Below are positions 31,334-39,650 of a DNA stretch of 48,177 nt, piece after piece (positions within the stretch are counted from its first letter, which is position 1; each line of letters begins with the position of its first letter). Under the pieces are notes generated by a model, which was not told the origin of the DNA, did not search any database, and was given only the letters and a program-made list of their open reading frames with translations. The translations under genes and the position numbers were made by a program. Source of the stretch: Frankia alni (GTDB taxonomy: Bacteria; Actinomycetota; Actinomycetes; Frankiales; Frankiaceae); contig JAMFSN010000137.1 of the NCBI GenBank assembly GCA_026225295.1, positions 1 to 48,177 on the forward strand. The letters run 5' to 3'.

Positions 31334-32647
31334 GTGCCTGATTCCAGCGTGCCGGAGAACCGGGTCGCCCCTCGCCAGGGGCGCCCGGCTCTTCGCCGTC
31401 TGCTGCCGGCCGGCGTCGCGGTGGACGAGTTCGCCGCGCGCTACTGGGGGCGGCAACCCCTCCATCACCACGCGCCGGACCAGCCGGCGTTGCTGACCCT
31501 GGCCGATGTCGACGAGCTGCTGTCCCGGCGTGGCCTGCGCACGCCCTTCCTGAGGGTCGTCAAGGACGGGGTGGTGCTGCCGACGTCGCGGTACACCAGC
31601 GGCGGCGGGGTCGGAGCCGCGATCGGCGACCAGGTCGCCGATGACCGCGTGCTCGGGCTGTTCGCCGACGGGGCCACGGTCGTGCTGCAGGGTCTGCACC
31701 GGTTGTGGCCCCCGGTCATCGACTTCGCCACCCGGTTGGCGGCCGACCTCGGGCATCCGGGCCAGGTCAACGCCTACATCACCCCGCCCGGGAACTGCGG
31801 TTTCGATCCCCACTACGACGTCCACGACGTGTTCGTCCTGCAGACCGCCGGCCGCAAGACCTGGCGCGTGCACGCGCCGGTGCACCCGGACCCGCTGCCC
31901 GACCAGCCCTGGACGGACCACCGGGCGCAGATCGCCGCCCGGACGCGGGAGGAACCGCTGCTCGAAGTGACGATGCGGCCCGGGGACGTCCTCTACCTGC
32001 CGCGGGGCACCCTGCACGCGGCGACCGCCGGCCAGGAGGTGAGCTGCCACCTCACCATCGGGATCCACCCGACGACCCGCCAGCACCTTGTCGAAGCGCT
32101 GCTCGGGGCGGCGAAGGACGAGCCGGAGCTGCGGCGGTCGCTGCCGCTGGGTTTCGATCTGGACGACCCGGACGCGCTGGCCGCGGAACTGCGGGCCACC
32201 GTCGCGGCCCTCGGCCGGCTGCTGGACGGGGCCGACCCGGCCGCCCTCGCCGACCGCCTGGCCCCGACGCTGCTCAGACAGACCCGTCCCGCCCCCCTCG
32301 CCCCGATCGGGCAGGCGGCCGCGCTGGCCGCGCTCGGTCCGGGCGATGAGATCCGGTGGCGACCGGGGCTGTCCGCCCACCTGAGCGCGGACGGCACCCT
32401 GATCCTGCCGACCCGCCGGCTCGCGCTCGTCCCGGCGCAGGTCGTCGCGCTCGAGGAGTTCCGCCGGGTCACGGTGTGCCGGGTCGGTGACCTGCCCGGC
32501 CTACCGCCGGCCGGCCGACTCGAATTTGCCCGGCTGCTGCTGCGGGAAGGCATCGCCGTTCCGGCCCGGGGCGGCGGGTCCGAGGCGGGCCGGCTACCGG
32601 ACGGGACCGGCGTAGTCGGGTGGGCTGGAGGAGCTGATGCTGGCTGA
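31334..32647 (+). CDS. JmjC/cupin-like 2-oxoglutarate-dependent hydroxylase (ROXA/YcfD-type)
   Basis: A 437-residue Fe(II)/2-oxoglutarate oxygenase of the cupin_4 (JmjC) family. Members hydroxylate protein side chains: Arg of ribosomal protein L16 in YcfD, His in NO66/MINA. The opening LLPAGVAVDEFAARYWGRQP and the iron triad His160-x-Asp162 (FDPHYDVHDVFVLQTAGRK) with His228 (LYLPRGTLHAATA) are intact. A C-terminal dimerisation/winged-helix region follows. It starts with GTG, 3 nt after the repeat-protein stop, and its end overlaps the next gene by 11 nt. Because its gene is fused into an operon with a repeat protein, that protein, rather than a ribosomal protein, is the likely target. That target is inference. 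Confidence 0.88.
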   Translation: MPDSSVPENRVAPRQGRPALRRLLPAGVAVDEFAARYWGRQPLHHHAPDQPALLTLADVDELLSRRGLRTPFLRVVKDGVVLPTSRYTSGGGVGAAIGDQVADDRVLGLFADGATVVLQGLHRLWPPVIDFATRLAADLGHPGQVNAYITPPGNCGFDPHYDVHDVFVLQTAGRKTWRVHAPVHPDPLPDQPWTDHRAQIAARTREEPLLEVTMRPGDVLYLPRGTLHAATAGQEVSCHLTIGIHPTTRQHLVEALLGAAKDEPELRRSLPLGFDLDDPDALAAELRATVAALGRLLDGADPAALADRLAPTLLRQTRPAPLAPIGQAAALAALGPGDEIRWRPGLSAHLSADGTLILPTRRLALVPAQVVALEEFRRVTVCRVGDLPGLPPAGRLEFARLLLREGIAVPARGGGSEAGRLPDGTGVVGWAGGADAG

Positions 32648-33551
32648 GGACCGGTGCGCGGCGACGTCGGTCGGGCGCGGCGACGAAGCCGAGGGCACCG
32701 CGCTGACCGCCCACCGTTTTCTGCTGATCGAGCAGGAGGGCGGGTGGGGTCAGGACGCGATCACCGAGTCGCGGTTCGACCCGGTCCTGGGCCGGACGGT
32801 CGCGCAGGCCGGCCTCCCGACCCGGACCCGTGTGCTGATGATCCGTCGTCCCGGCCGCCGTCCCGCCTCAGACCCTCCGCCGGAACCGGCGTGGTTCCTG
32901 GCCGACACCCGCCCGGGCCGGGAGAGCATCCGCACCGGTCCGGTTGGCGACGGCGCCGACCTGCTCGGTCTCGTACAGGAGGACGCGCCGACCGCCGGGA
33001 CCACCTCGAGCGCCCCGCTGTTCTGCGTGTGCACCCACGGGCGGCACGACCCGTGCTGCGCGATCCGGGGCCGCCCGTTGGCCGCTGCCCTGGCCGCCCG
33101 GGAGCCGGCCGGCACGTGGGAGTGCTCGCACATCGGCGGGGACCGGTTCGCCGCCAACCTGCTGATCCTTCCGCACGGGCTGACCTACGGGCGGGTGACC
33201 GCCGACAACGCGGCCGACATCGTCGACCGCTACCGCCGGGGCCTGGTCGAACCAGGTCTGCTGCGGGGCCGGTCGACGTTCGGCCCGGCGGTCCAGGCCG
33301 CCCAGCATCACGCCCGCGCGGCGCTCGGCATCACCGCGATCGACGGATTGGCACCGCGGGGCGTCGAGCGACGCGGCGGGGCCTGGACGGTCGCACTCGC
33401 CGACCCGGACGGGGGGCGGCTGACCGTGACGGTGCGAAAGATCGCGGCGGGTTCGCCCGCGTTGCTGACCTGCGACGCGCGCGGGCCGGCGGCTCCACCG
33501 GCCTGGCGACTGGAATCGCTGGTCCGCCCGGTCGTAGGCCGGGATTCGTAG
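32637..33551 (+). CDS. Sucrase/ferredoxin-like (Suc/Fer) thioredoxin-fold protein
   Basis: 304 residues. The core motif is FCVCTHGRHDPCCAIRGRPL (about 129-148), followed by WECSHIGGDRFAANLLILPH and GLTYGRV. That is the conserved Cys/His block of the sucrase/ferredoxin-like family, a thioredoxin-fold [2Fe-2S] type. Cys130/132/140/141/163 are candidate ligands. The family name is historical; an electron-transfer role is more likely than sugar hydrolysis. GGAGG is five bases before the ATG, which overlaps the JmjC gene by 11 nt, so both are translated together. It may supply electrons to, or act after, the hydroxylase. A long hairpin terminator follows. Confidence 0.9.
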   Translation: MLAEDRCAATSVGRGDEAEGTALTAHRFLLIEQEGGWGQDAITESRFDPVLGRTVAQAGLPTRTRVLMIRRPGRRPASDPPPEPAWFLADTRPGRESIRTGPVGDGADLLGLVQEDAPTAGTTSSAPLFCVCTHGRHDPCCAIRGRPLAAALAAREPAGTWECSHIGGDRFAANLLILPHGLTYGRVTADNAADIVDRYRRGLVEPGLLRGRSTFGPAVQAAQHHARAALGITAIDGLAPRGVERRGGAWTVALADPDGGRLTVTVRKIAAGSPALLTCDARGPAAPPAWRLESLVRPVVGRDS

Positions 33552-33593
33552 CTCCGGCCGCCGCGGCTCGACCGCTGCGCCCGCGGCTGGCAA

Positions 33594-33638
33594 CCAGTCC
33601 CGGTACCGGCGCGCGAGGCGCCGGTACCGGGTGACTGG
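33594..33638. terminator. Long hairpin terminator ending the repeat-protein operon
   Basis: The arms CCCGGTACCGGCGC (33599-33612) and GCGCCGGTACCGGG (33618-33631) pair perfectly over 14 bp around GCGAG. An outer CCAGT/ACTGG pair extends the stem. It lies 43 bases after the sucrase/ferredoxin stop. There is no T-tract. Confidence 0.75.
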
Positions 33639-33732
33639 CTGCCTGCCGACGGCCCCCGTTTCCCCGCACGGACCACGCTATCGGCGGCTGGGACGGTTGC
33701 GAACCCGGGCGGGAGCACAAGCGGGTCCCGGT

Positions 33733-33752
33733 TGTCCTGTCCTGTCCTGTCC
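33733..33752 (+). repeat. Pentanucleotide repeat TGTCC x4
   Basis: Four perfect TGTCC units are followed by TGCC, about 100 bp before the preferred start of the HTH-membrane protein gene. A five-base unit would shift the reading frame if the true start were upstream of it. Confidence 0.7.
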
Positions 33753-33849
33753 TGCCGAACCCGAACTGGAACAATCGACGGGAACGGACGCTGGCGGCGG
33801 TGGTGAAACCTCGCCCGGCCCGGCCCGACGCGGCGACGGAGGTGGAGCG

Positions 33850-35310
33850 GTGGCCCCGACCGGCGGTGGCCCGACCCCCGATCCGACGTCGGTCGGAACC
33901 GAAACGGAGCTGCGGGCGGCGGTGCTCGGTCTGCTCGGCGACTCCTACGACCGGGCCGTGGAGAGCCGGACCGGGTTGTCCAAGACCACCGTCAACGACC
34001 TGCGGAACCAGCGCCGCCGGGTGACCCTCAAGACCCTCACCATGATCGTTGACGTGTACGACCCGGGGCGCCGCGAGGACTGGGTCGCCGCCTGGCGCCG
34101 GGTCCGGGACTCGACTCCGACCGCGGCGCCGGGCGCCGGAACCGCTGTCCCGGGCGCGCCCGGCCCGGCGCGCCCGGCGGTCGATCCGAGCGGGAGCGGC
34201 GCTCCGGCAGATCCCCCCGCTGCTGCTGCCGCGACGGGCAGCGGGAACGCGACCGCCGATCCGGCGGTCGCGCCCGACAGCAATGCTCGGCTATGGGATG
34301 CCGGGGCGGCCGACAGCCCGGTATCCGACGCCCCGGCGCCCGGCGCCCGGCCCTACCCCGGCGTGGACGTCGCGGCCCCCGACCCGGCCCAGGACCCGGC
34401 CGGCCGGCCGGCCCCGTCCTGGGCCGCCGCGGCTCCGGGGATCGTCCCGCCGGGGCGCCCGGCCGCCGACCGCTCGGTCCGGCGGGTGATCGTCCGGATC
34501 CGGCAGCTCACCGGCCGCCGACGGTTGGCGGTCGGCGGGATTGTCGCGGCGGCCTGCATCGTCGCGGCCGGTGCCGCCGTGGTGCTTCCGGGCGGCTCGG
34601 GTGGTCCGGCGAGCGGCGCCGGGCGGAATCCCGCTGGCGGTACCAGCCCGCCCGGCGGAACCACCGGCCCGGCCCCGGGCTACGGGGCCAACTCCGGCGC
34701 CGGGGTCGGGCGACCACCCGGCGGGCCGGTACCGCCGCCGGGCGCTCCCGGTCCGGTCGGCGGTCCGGGACCGCAACCGGGGCCGGGCGGCCCCCCGCCG
34801 CCCGGCGTCGTCCCCACGGTCGCGCCGGGCTGCTACAGTTTGCCGCTGCGGACCCGGGCGACCGTCGTCGCGCAGCCCGGAGCCCGGGTCACCGGTCGCA
34901 CGCTGGAAGCCGCGTCGTACACGCTCTACCCGGCGCTGAACCCGTCGCTGGCCCTGGGCGGCCGACTGAACCGTCGGCCACCGGCCGGGCAGAGCCTCGT
35001 CGGAGCGGCCTGGGCCGACCCGGCGACGAGGGACTCGACCCCCACCCACAACCCGGGCACCGGCCGCATCTACCCCGGGATCGAGCTGACCCTCAGCGCG
35101 CAGAACTGCTTCACGGTCGCGCCCTACAACATCAGCTACAGCGGATATTCGGGCCTCACCACCCGGATCTACGTCCTGCTGGTGGCCACCAGCAAGGCGC
35201 CGGCGCTCGGGTTCGACGCCGCCCAACGGTCGGGCTTCACCGGTCCGGAGCTGACCGCCGAGGGCGCGGCCATCCTGGGCTATTTCACCGTGCCCTCCAA
35301 CCCCATGTAA
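33850..35310 (+). CDS. HTH domain-membrane anchor-extracellular domain protein
   Basis: About 486 residues. The N-terminal helix-turn-helix-like domain (about 15-75) reads ELRAAVLGLLGDSYDRAVES, then RTGLSKTTVNDLRNQRRRVT, with a XRE-like layout. A Pro/Ala-rich linker follows to about 200. One TM segment (RRLAVGGIVAAACIVAAGAA) leads to a Pro/Gly linker and a C-terminal domain (about 320-486) with Cys in GCYSLPL and QNCFTV. The topology puts DNA or partner binding inside and a sensor outside. GTG 33850 is behind GGAGG. The open frame reaches 33631 through the TGTCC repeat, but the extra part looks non-coding. The function is unknown. Confidence 0.8.
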   Translation: MAPTGGGPTPDPTSVGTETELRAAVLGLLGDSYDRAVESRTGLSKTTVNDLRNQRRRVTLKTLTMIVDVYDPGRREDWVAAWRRVRDSTPTAAPGAGTAVPGAPGPARPAVDPSGSGAPADPPAAAAATGSGNATADPAVAPDSNARLWDAGAADSPVSDAPAPGARPYPGVDVAAPDPAQDPAGRPAPSWAAAAPGIVPPGRPAADRSVRRVIVRIRQLTGRRRLAVGGIVAAACIVAAGAAVVLPGGSGGPASGAGRNPAGGTSPPGGTTGPAPGYGANSGAGVGRPPGGPVPPPGAPGPVGGPGPQPGPGGPPPPGVVPTVAPGCYSLPLRTRATVVAQPGARVTGRTLEAASYTLYPALNPSLALGGRLNRRPPAGQSLVGAAWADPATRDSTPTHNPGTGRIYPGIELTLSAQNCFTVAPYNISYSGYSGLTTRIYVLLVATSKAPALGFDAAQRSGFTGPELTAEGAAILGYFTVPSNPM

Positions 35311-35398
35311 CGGCGCCACCCCGTCGCTCGGCGCGAGCCCCTCCACGGGCGCCGTCTTCGTTCGCGGGCGGCCCCCGGGGCGTGGGACGCTGGCCGGC

Positions 35399-35860
35399 AT
35401 GACGACCGAGCGATTTGAGGTTCAGCGGGAGATCGCGGCTGCGCCGGCCACGGTGTTCGCGGTGTTGAGCGACCCGGCCGGGCACGTCACGATCGACAGC
35501 TCCGGCATGTTGCAGTCCGCCGAGGGCGACCCGGTCGAAAAGGTCGGCGACACGTTCATCGTCCATATGGACCGTGAGGCGCTCAACGACCGGCCCATGG
35601 GCAAGTACGACGTCATTGTGAACATCACCCAGCTCGAGCCGGACGCGCTGATCGAGTGGACGATCTCCACCGCCGAGCGGGCGTCGATCGGGCACCTGTA
35701 CGGCTACCGGCTGGCCCCCAGCGCGACCGGCGCGCTGGTGACGTCGTACTACGACTGGAGCCAGATCCCACAGAAGGCCCGCGAGCTGGGAATCTTCCCG
35801 GTGATCCCCGAGACGGCGCTGCGGGCGACCCTCGGCATCCTGGCCCGGACCGTCGAGTAG
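35399..35860 (+). CDS. SRPBCC family protein
   Basis: 153 residues with the helix-grip fold. It starts TERFEVQREIAAAPATVFAV, then LSDPAGHVTIDSSGMLQSAE, typical of polyketide-cyclase/dehydrase-like SRPBCC proteins. Strands VNITQLEPDALIEWTIS and GALVTSYYDWSQIP follow, then the long closing helix FPVIPETALRATLGILARTV. It should bind a hydrophobic small ligand in the cytoplasm; the ligand is unknown. It converges on the alpha/beta hydrolase gene with only 19 bp between the stops. Confidence 0.88.
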   Translation: MTTERFEVQREIAAAPATVFAVLSDPAGHVTIDSSGMLQSAEGDPVEKVGDTFIVHMDREALNDRPMGKYDVIVNITQLEPDALIEWTISTAERASIGHLYGYRLAPSATGALVTSYYDWSQIPQKARELGIFPVIPETALRATLGILARTVE

Positions 35861-35879
35861 CCCGGCGCGGGCCGGCCGC

Positions 35880-36794
35880 TCAGCCGGCGACCGGTTCCGG
35901 CTCGCCCAGAGCGGCCAGCGCGGTGATGTGCCCGATCATGTCGGACCACAGCTCCTCGGGCAGGTTGTGGCCCATCCCCGGATAGGTCACCAGGGTGGCG
36001 TTCGGGATGCGCTTGGCGGTGTCCCGGGCCGCCTTGACCTTGATGATCGGGTCGGCCTCGCCGGCGATGACCAGCGTCGGGGCGGTGACGGTGGACAGAT
36101 CGGGCAGCTTCTGGTCCCGGGCGGCGGACAGCTGACGCTGGGTCGCGTCGGGGTCGCGCGGGTGCCGGTCGTAGCTGATTTCGGCGGTCTCCCGGGCCCA
36201 CTTCTCGGGGAAGGGGTAGTCCGGGGACGCGATCGCGCGGTAGATGACGAGCAGGTTCTCGATCTCCTCGGCGCGGTTGGTGGCCGGCTCGATCTTCCGG
36301 AATTTCGAGAGGCCGCCGAGATCGATGTACAGCATCGTGCGGGCCGAACCGGCGTCGACGGGCAGGCCCATGGCGCTGGTCAGCGAGCGGACCCGGCCCG
36401 GGTGGACCAGGGCCAGACCCTGGGCCAGCAGCGCGCCCATCGAGCCGCCCACGACGTGCGCGTCGGACCAGCCGACCGCGTCCATGACGGCCACCGCGTC
36501 GGCCAGCATGTCCAGCCCGGAGTAGACCGGCTTGTCGAGGCCGAGTTTCTCCCGCCAGGAACCCTTCTCGCCGCGGCCGTCGAAGTGGGTCGACAGGCCG
36601 GTGTCCCGGTTGTCGAACCGGACCACGGCGAAGCCGTTGTCGACGAGCTGCCGGCAGAACGCGTCCGGCCACCAGACCATCTGAAAGTCCAGGCCCATGA
36701 TGAGCAGCAGGGGCTCGCCGGTGGCGAGGTCACCGAAGGTCTCATAGGCGATCGAGACCTCGCCGTTGCGTGCGTACCGGATCGGGGATTCCAT
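35880..36794 (-). CDS. Alpha/beta hydrolase
   Basis: A 304-residue serine hydrolase of the alpha/beta fold. The nucleophile elbow is VVGGSMGALLAQG (Ser about 118). The oxyanion strand reads LLLIMGLDFQMVWW, the acid lies in IAGEADPIIKVKAARD and the catalytic His in YPGMGHNLPEELW. RFDNRDTGLST after the second strand is typical of the hydrolases related to RdmC and TesA. It is cytoplasmic, with no signal peptide. AGGAG is eight bases before the ATG. The substrate is probably a small ester or lactone, not identifiable here. It is divergent from the ArsR-like regulator. Confidence 0.93.
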   Translation of the reverse strand: MESPIRYARNGEVSIAYETFGDLATGEPLLLIMGLDFQMVWWPDAFCRQLVDNGFAVVRFDNRDTGLSTHFDGRGEKGSWREKLGLDKPVYSGLDMLADAVAVMDAVGWSDAHVVGGSMGALLAQGLALVHPGRVRSLTSAMGLPVDAGSARTMLYIDLGGLSKFRKIEPATNRAEEIENLLVIYRAIASPDYPFPEKWARETAEISYDRHPRDPDATQRQLSAARDQKLPDLSTVTAPTLVIAGEADPIIKVKAARDTAKRIPNATLVTYPGMGHNLPEELWSDMIGHITALAALGEPEPVAG

Positions 36795-36895
36795 CGTTCG
36801 CGCTCCTGATCATCCGTTCGAGGGCGGTCCTCCCAGCCTAGAAGCCTTACGCGGCCACCTCGGTAACTCCTCAGTTGACGCGACGATCTGGCACG

Positions 36896-36913
36896 TGCAA
36901 AAATATCTTTGCA
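36896..36913. promoter_or_regulatory. Candidate ArsR-type operator
   Basis: TGCAAAAATATCTTTGCA has perfect TGCAAA/TTTGCA arms around a six-base AT-rich centre. It lies 20 bases upstream of the ArsR-like gene and downstream of a TTGACG -35-like hexamer (36875-36880), so it would overlap the -10 region. It also lies between this gene and the divergent alpha/beta hydrolase. Confidence 0.6.
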
Positions 36914-36933
36914 GGTAGGCCGAAGGAGGTGCG

Positions 36934-37245
36934 ATGGGTGATCCGGAACTCACCGGCGACGAGCTCTGTCGCCTGCTGGCGGTGCTCGCCAATCCGCACC
37001 GCCCGCGGACGATCGCGGCGCTGGTCGAGGGGCGGGCCTACGTCAGCCAGCTGGCTCGCGAGCCGCGGATGAGCCGCCCCCTGCTCCAGGTGTACCTGCG
37101 GCGGCTGGAAGCCGTCGGGCTGGTCACGCCCCACCTCGAGGTGTCGGCCGACGGCAAGGCCATGAAGTTCTACGAGGTCGCGCCGTTCGCGGTGACCCTC
37201 ACCCCCGAGGTCCTGGCCGACGCGTCCCGGACCCTGACCTACTGA
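36934..37245 (+). CDS. ArsR-like winged-helix regulator
   Basis: 103 residues with a single winged-helix domain. The sequence runs ELCRLLAVLANPHRPRTIAA, LVEGRAYVSQLAREPRMSRP, then LLQVYLRRLEAVGLVTPHLE and a wing (VSADGKAMKFYEVAPF). There are no Cys metal-binding pairs, so it is not an obvious metal sensor. A strong AAGGAGG site precedes the ATG, and the 18-bp dyad upstream suggests autoregulation. It is followed by a small membrane-protein gene 72 nt downstream, a pairing common in actinobacteria. It probably controls that gene and perhaps the divergent hydrolase. Confidence 0.88.
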   Translation: MGDPELTGDELCRLLAVLANPHRPRTIAALVEGRAYVSQLAREPRMSRPLLQVYLRRLEAVGLVTPHLEVSADGKAMKFYEVAPFAVTLTPEVLADASRTLTY

Positions 37246-37317
37246 CCACGCGACCTACTGACCCGGATTCGACGGCCATCGGGCCGTCCGCCGGCCCACC
37301 CATGAATGGAGTCAGAG

Positions 37318-37620
37318 ATGACCGGGACGTTGGCGGACGCGGCCTCCGATGCGCACGGATGGTCGGTCGACGGGATGGTCTGGACGTTCGGCTCGCTGGT
37401 GGTGTCCCTGCTGTTCTTCGCGGTGCTCGCGTGGTTCCTGGTCGCCCGGTCGCGGGCCAAGGTCGCTCTGAGCCGGGAGGCGGGGTACCGCGACCTGGCC
37501 GGCGACGCCACTGACGCGCAGTACCAGACCTCCGCGAAATTGACCGTAATGGACAAGCAACTGGCCGAGCTGAGCGATCGGCTGGGCAGTGTCGAGCGGA
37601 TCCTGCGCGAGGTCGAATAG
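37318..37620 (+). CDS. Small single-TM protein with cytoplasmic coiled coil
   Basis: 100 residues. One TM segment lies at about 21-45 (MVWTFGSLVVSLLFFAVLAW), then a basic stop-transfer (FLVARSRAKVAL). The C-terminal amphipathic helix (LTVMDKQLAELSDRLGSVER) is likely a coiled coil. I do not recognise a named family. GGAG six bases before the ATG at 37318 supports this start over the ATG at 37306. It is probably the target or partner of the ArsR-like regulator just upstream. Confidence 0.8.
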   Translation: MTGTLADAASDAHGWSVDGMVWTFGSLVVSLLFFAVLAWFLVARSRAKVALSREAGYRDLAGDATDAQYQTSAKLTVMDKQLAELSDRLGSVERILREVE

Positions 37621-37858
37621 CGGGTCCCGGTCTGCGACTACCAGTACCTGCTCATGACCCGGCTTCCGGTCGGATCACCGCGCCGGTCGGGGCCGAGGTA
37701 GTGCTGGCCCCACCCTGAGGACGGGTGCTCGCGCCCTCGTGGCGGCCGGCCGCGGCCGGCAGTCTTGAACCATGACCTCGATCAACGCGCTGCCCCGTAT
37801 CGACCCGCGGTCGCCGGACGGCCGCCTGCTCCCGCTCCCCGTCAGCGGAGGCTTTCCC

Positions 37859-38641
37859 GTGACCGGGGAACCCTCCAACACCATCGCGGCGGCCGGCCTG
37901 ACCAAGCGGTACGGCGACACGGTGGCCGTCGACGGGCTCACCTTCACCGTCAGCCCCGGGCGGGTGACCGGTTTCCTGGGTCCGAACGGGGCCGGTAAAT
38001 CGACGACCATGCGGTTGCTGCTCGGGCTGGAACGTTCCGACGCCGGCTCGGCGACCATCAACGGCGTCCCGTACGCCGATCTCCCGGCACCGCTCACCCA
38101 GGTCGGGGCGATGCTTGAGGCCAAGGCCTTCCACCCGGGCCGGTCCGGGCGCAACCACCTGCTGTGCCTGGCCCAGTCGCACGCGCTGGTCCCGGAACGG
38201 GTCGACGAGGTCATCGACCTGGTCGGCCTGCGGGGCGCGGCCCACCGTCGGGCCGGCACCTACTCCCTGGGGATGGCCCAGCGGCTCGGCATCGCCGCCG
38301 CGCTGCTGGGCGACCCGGGGGTGGTGATCCTCGACGAGCCGGTCAACGGGCTCGACCCCGAGGGTGTCCTGTGGATCCGGCGACTGATGAAGCGACTGGC
38401 GGCCGAGGGCCGCGCGGTCCTGGTGTCCTCCCACCTGATGAACGAGATGGCTGTGACCGCCGACCACCTGCTGGTTGTCGGGCGGGGGCGGTTGCTGTCC
38501 GACTGCCCGACCGACGAGTTCATCCGCCGTCACACCGACCCCGGGATTTACGCCGCGACCCCGGCGATCGCCCGTCCGGCCCTGCTCGAAGAGGCGTTCC
38601 TGCGGGTCACCGCGGCCTCCGTCGAGTACGCCGGCCAGTGA
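37859..38641 (+). CDS. ABC transporter ATP-binding protein (module 1)
   Basis: About 260 residues, the ATPase of an exporter of the DrrA/BcrA class. Walker A is GFLGPNGAGKSTTMRLLLGL, the signature loop is YSLGMAQRLGIA, Walker B is VVILDEPVNGLDPEG and the switch His is in VLVSSHLMNEM. GTG 37859 is chosen because GGAGG lies seven bases upstream. An ATG at 37772 would add 29 residues and has only a weak CAGTCT box before it. It is the first gene of a four-gene module with permease, histidine kinase and response regulator, similar to antibiotic-peptide sensing and export systems. Confidence 0.92.
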   Translation: MTGEPSNTIAAAGLTKRYGDTVAVDGLTFTVSPGRVTGFLGPNGAGKSTTMRLLLGLERSDAGSATINGVPYADLPAPLTQVGAMLEAKAFHPGRSGRNHLLCLAQSHALVPERVDEVIDLVGLRGAAHRRAGTYSLGMAQRLGIAAALLGDPGVVILDEPVNGLDPEGVLWIRRLMKRLAAEGRAVLVSSHLMNEMAVTADHLLVVGRGRLLSDCPTDEFIRRHTDPGIYAATPAIARPALLEEAFLRVTAASVEYAGQ

Positions 38642-38651
38642 GTCCCGCCCA

Positions 38652-38681
38652 CCGTCGCCCCGACCTCCGTCGCCCCGACCT
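38652..38681. repeat. 15-bp tandem duplication
   Basis: CCGTCGCCCCGACCT occurs twice in succession in the short gap between the ABC ATPase stop and the permease start. Confidence 0.8.
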
Positions 38682-38697
38682 CCGGAAAGGTTCCCCC

Positions 38698-39579
38698 GTG
38701 ACCACCGCCGTCCCGACGTCCACCGCCAGCCCCATGTCCCTGGCCACGTCGTCCCTCGCCAGGGAGGGTCGCGCCCCGGCCGCCCGCCCGACCCACGTAC
38801 CCGGCCGCGCCGACCTGCTGCGGGGCGAATGGACGAAGATCCGGTCGGTCCGCTCGACGACCTGGTCCCTGCTGGCCATGGCGGTCGCCTCGCTCGCCCT
38901 GACCACCATCGCCACCTCGCTGTTCACCGCGCGGTGGCCCCACCTGGACGCGGCCACCCGGACCCAGTTCCGGTCCGACACGGTCGGGCTGATCTTCCAA
39001 CCCGCGGCCTCGTTCGGCCAGGTCGCGGTGTGCGTCCTCGGGGTCCTGTTCATCAGCTCGGAGTACTCGACCGGGATGATCCGTTCCACGATGCTGGCCG
39101 CCCCCCGCCGGACCCCGGTGCTGGCCGCCAAGGCGGCCGTCTTCGCCGCGCTGATCTTCGCCGTCGCGGAACTCGTCGCCCTGCCGTGCTTCTTCATCGG
39201 CTCGGCGATCACCGGGAAGTACGCGTCGACGTCCATCACCAACCCGACCGACCTGCGGGCCGTCGTCGGGTTCGGCGTCTTCATGGCCCTGACCGGGCTC
39301 ATCGCACTGGCGGTGGGCACCCTGGTGCGGCACCCGGCGGCAGGCATCAGTCTCGTGCTGGCCTGGCAGTTCGTCGTCCCGGCGGTGCTGAGCCTGCTGC
39401 CCGGCCCGCTCGGCGAGCACCTGTCCGGAGCGATGCCGGCCAACACCGTTGTGATCATGGGCAGCGGGCACGATGCCGACAACGTTTTCTCCCCGGCCCA
39501 GGGGCTCGGGCTCCTGGTCGCCTGGACGGTGGTGCTGATGGCCGGGGCGTGGTTTTCGATCAGGCGTCGGGATGTGTGA
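38698..39579 (+). CDS. ABC transporter permease (module 1)
   Basis: About 293 residues. A soluble Ala/Ser/Pro-rich N-terminus (1-45) is followed by DLLRGEWTKIRSVRSTTWSL, the usual opening of ABC-2-type permeases. About six hydrophobic segments follow, ending in WTVVLMAGAWFSIRRRDV. GVLFISSEYSTGMIRSTMLA and ALTGLIALAVGTLVRHPAAG are typical of the family. GTG is the start, with GGAAAGG upstream. It works with the ATPase 56 nt upstream as a two-subunit exporter. Confidence 0.92.
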   Translation: MTTAVPTSTASPMSLATSSLAREGRAPAARPTHVPGRADLLRGEWTKIRSVRSTTWSLLAMAVASLALTTIATSLFTARWPHLDAATRTQFRSDTVGLIFQPAASFGQVAVCVLGVLFISSEYSTGMIRSTMLAAPRRTPVLAAKAAVFAALIFAVAELVALPCFFIGSAITGKYASTSITNPTDLRAVVGFGVFMALTGLIALAVGTLVRHPAAGISLVLAWQFVVPAVLSLLPGPLGEHLSGAMPANTVVIMGSGHDADNVFSPAQGLGLLVAWTVVLMAGAWFSIRRRDV

Positions 39580-39650
39580 CGCTCGACCCCGTGATCCCGG
39601 CCGGGCCACCGCGGCCCGCGCCACCGGGTCCTCAAACGAAAGGTTCGGTC

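Noticed and set aside
33631-33849. Upstream start of the HTH-membrane protein
   Set aside because: The extra 73 residues look non-coding, while GTG 33850 has a good ribosome site. It is kept open only in connection with the TGTCC repeat.
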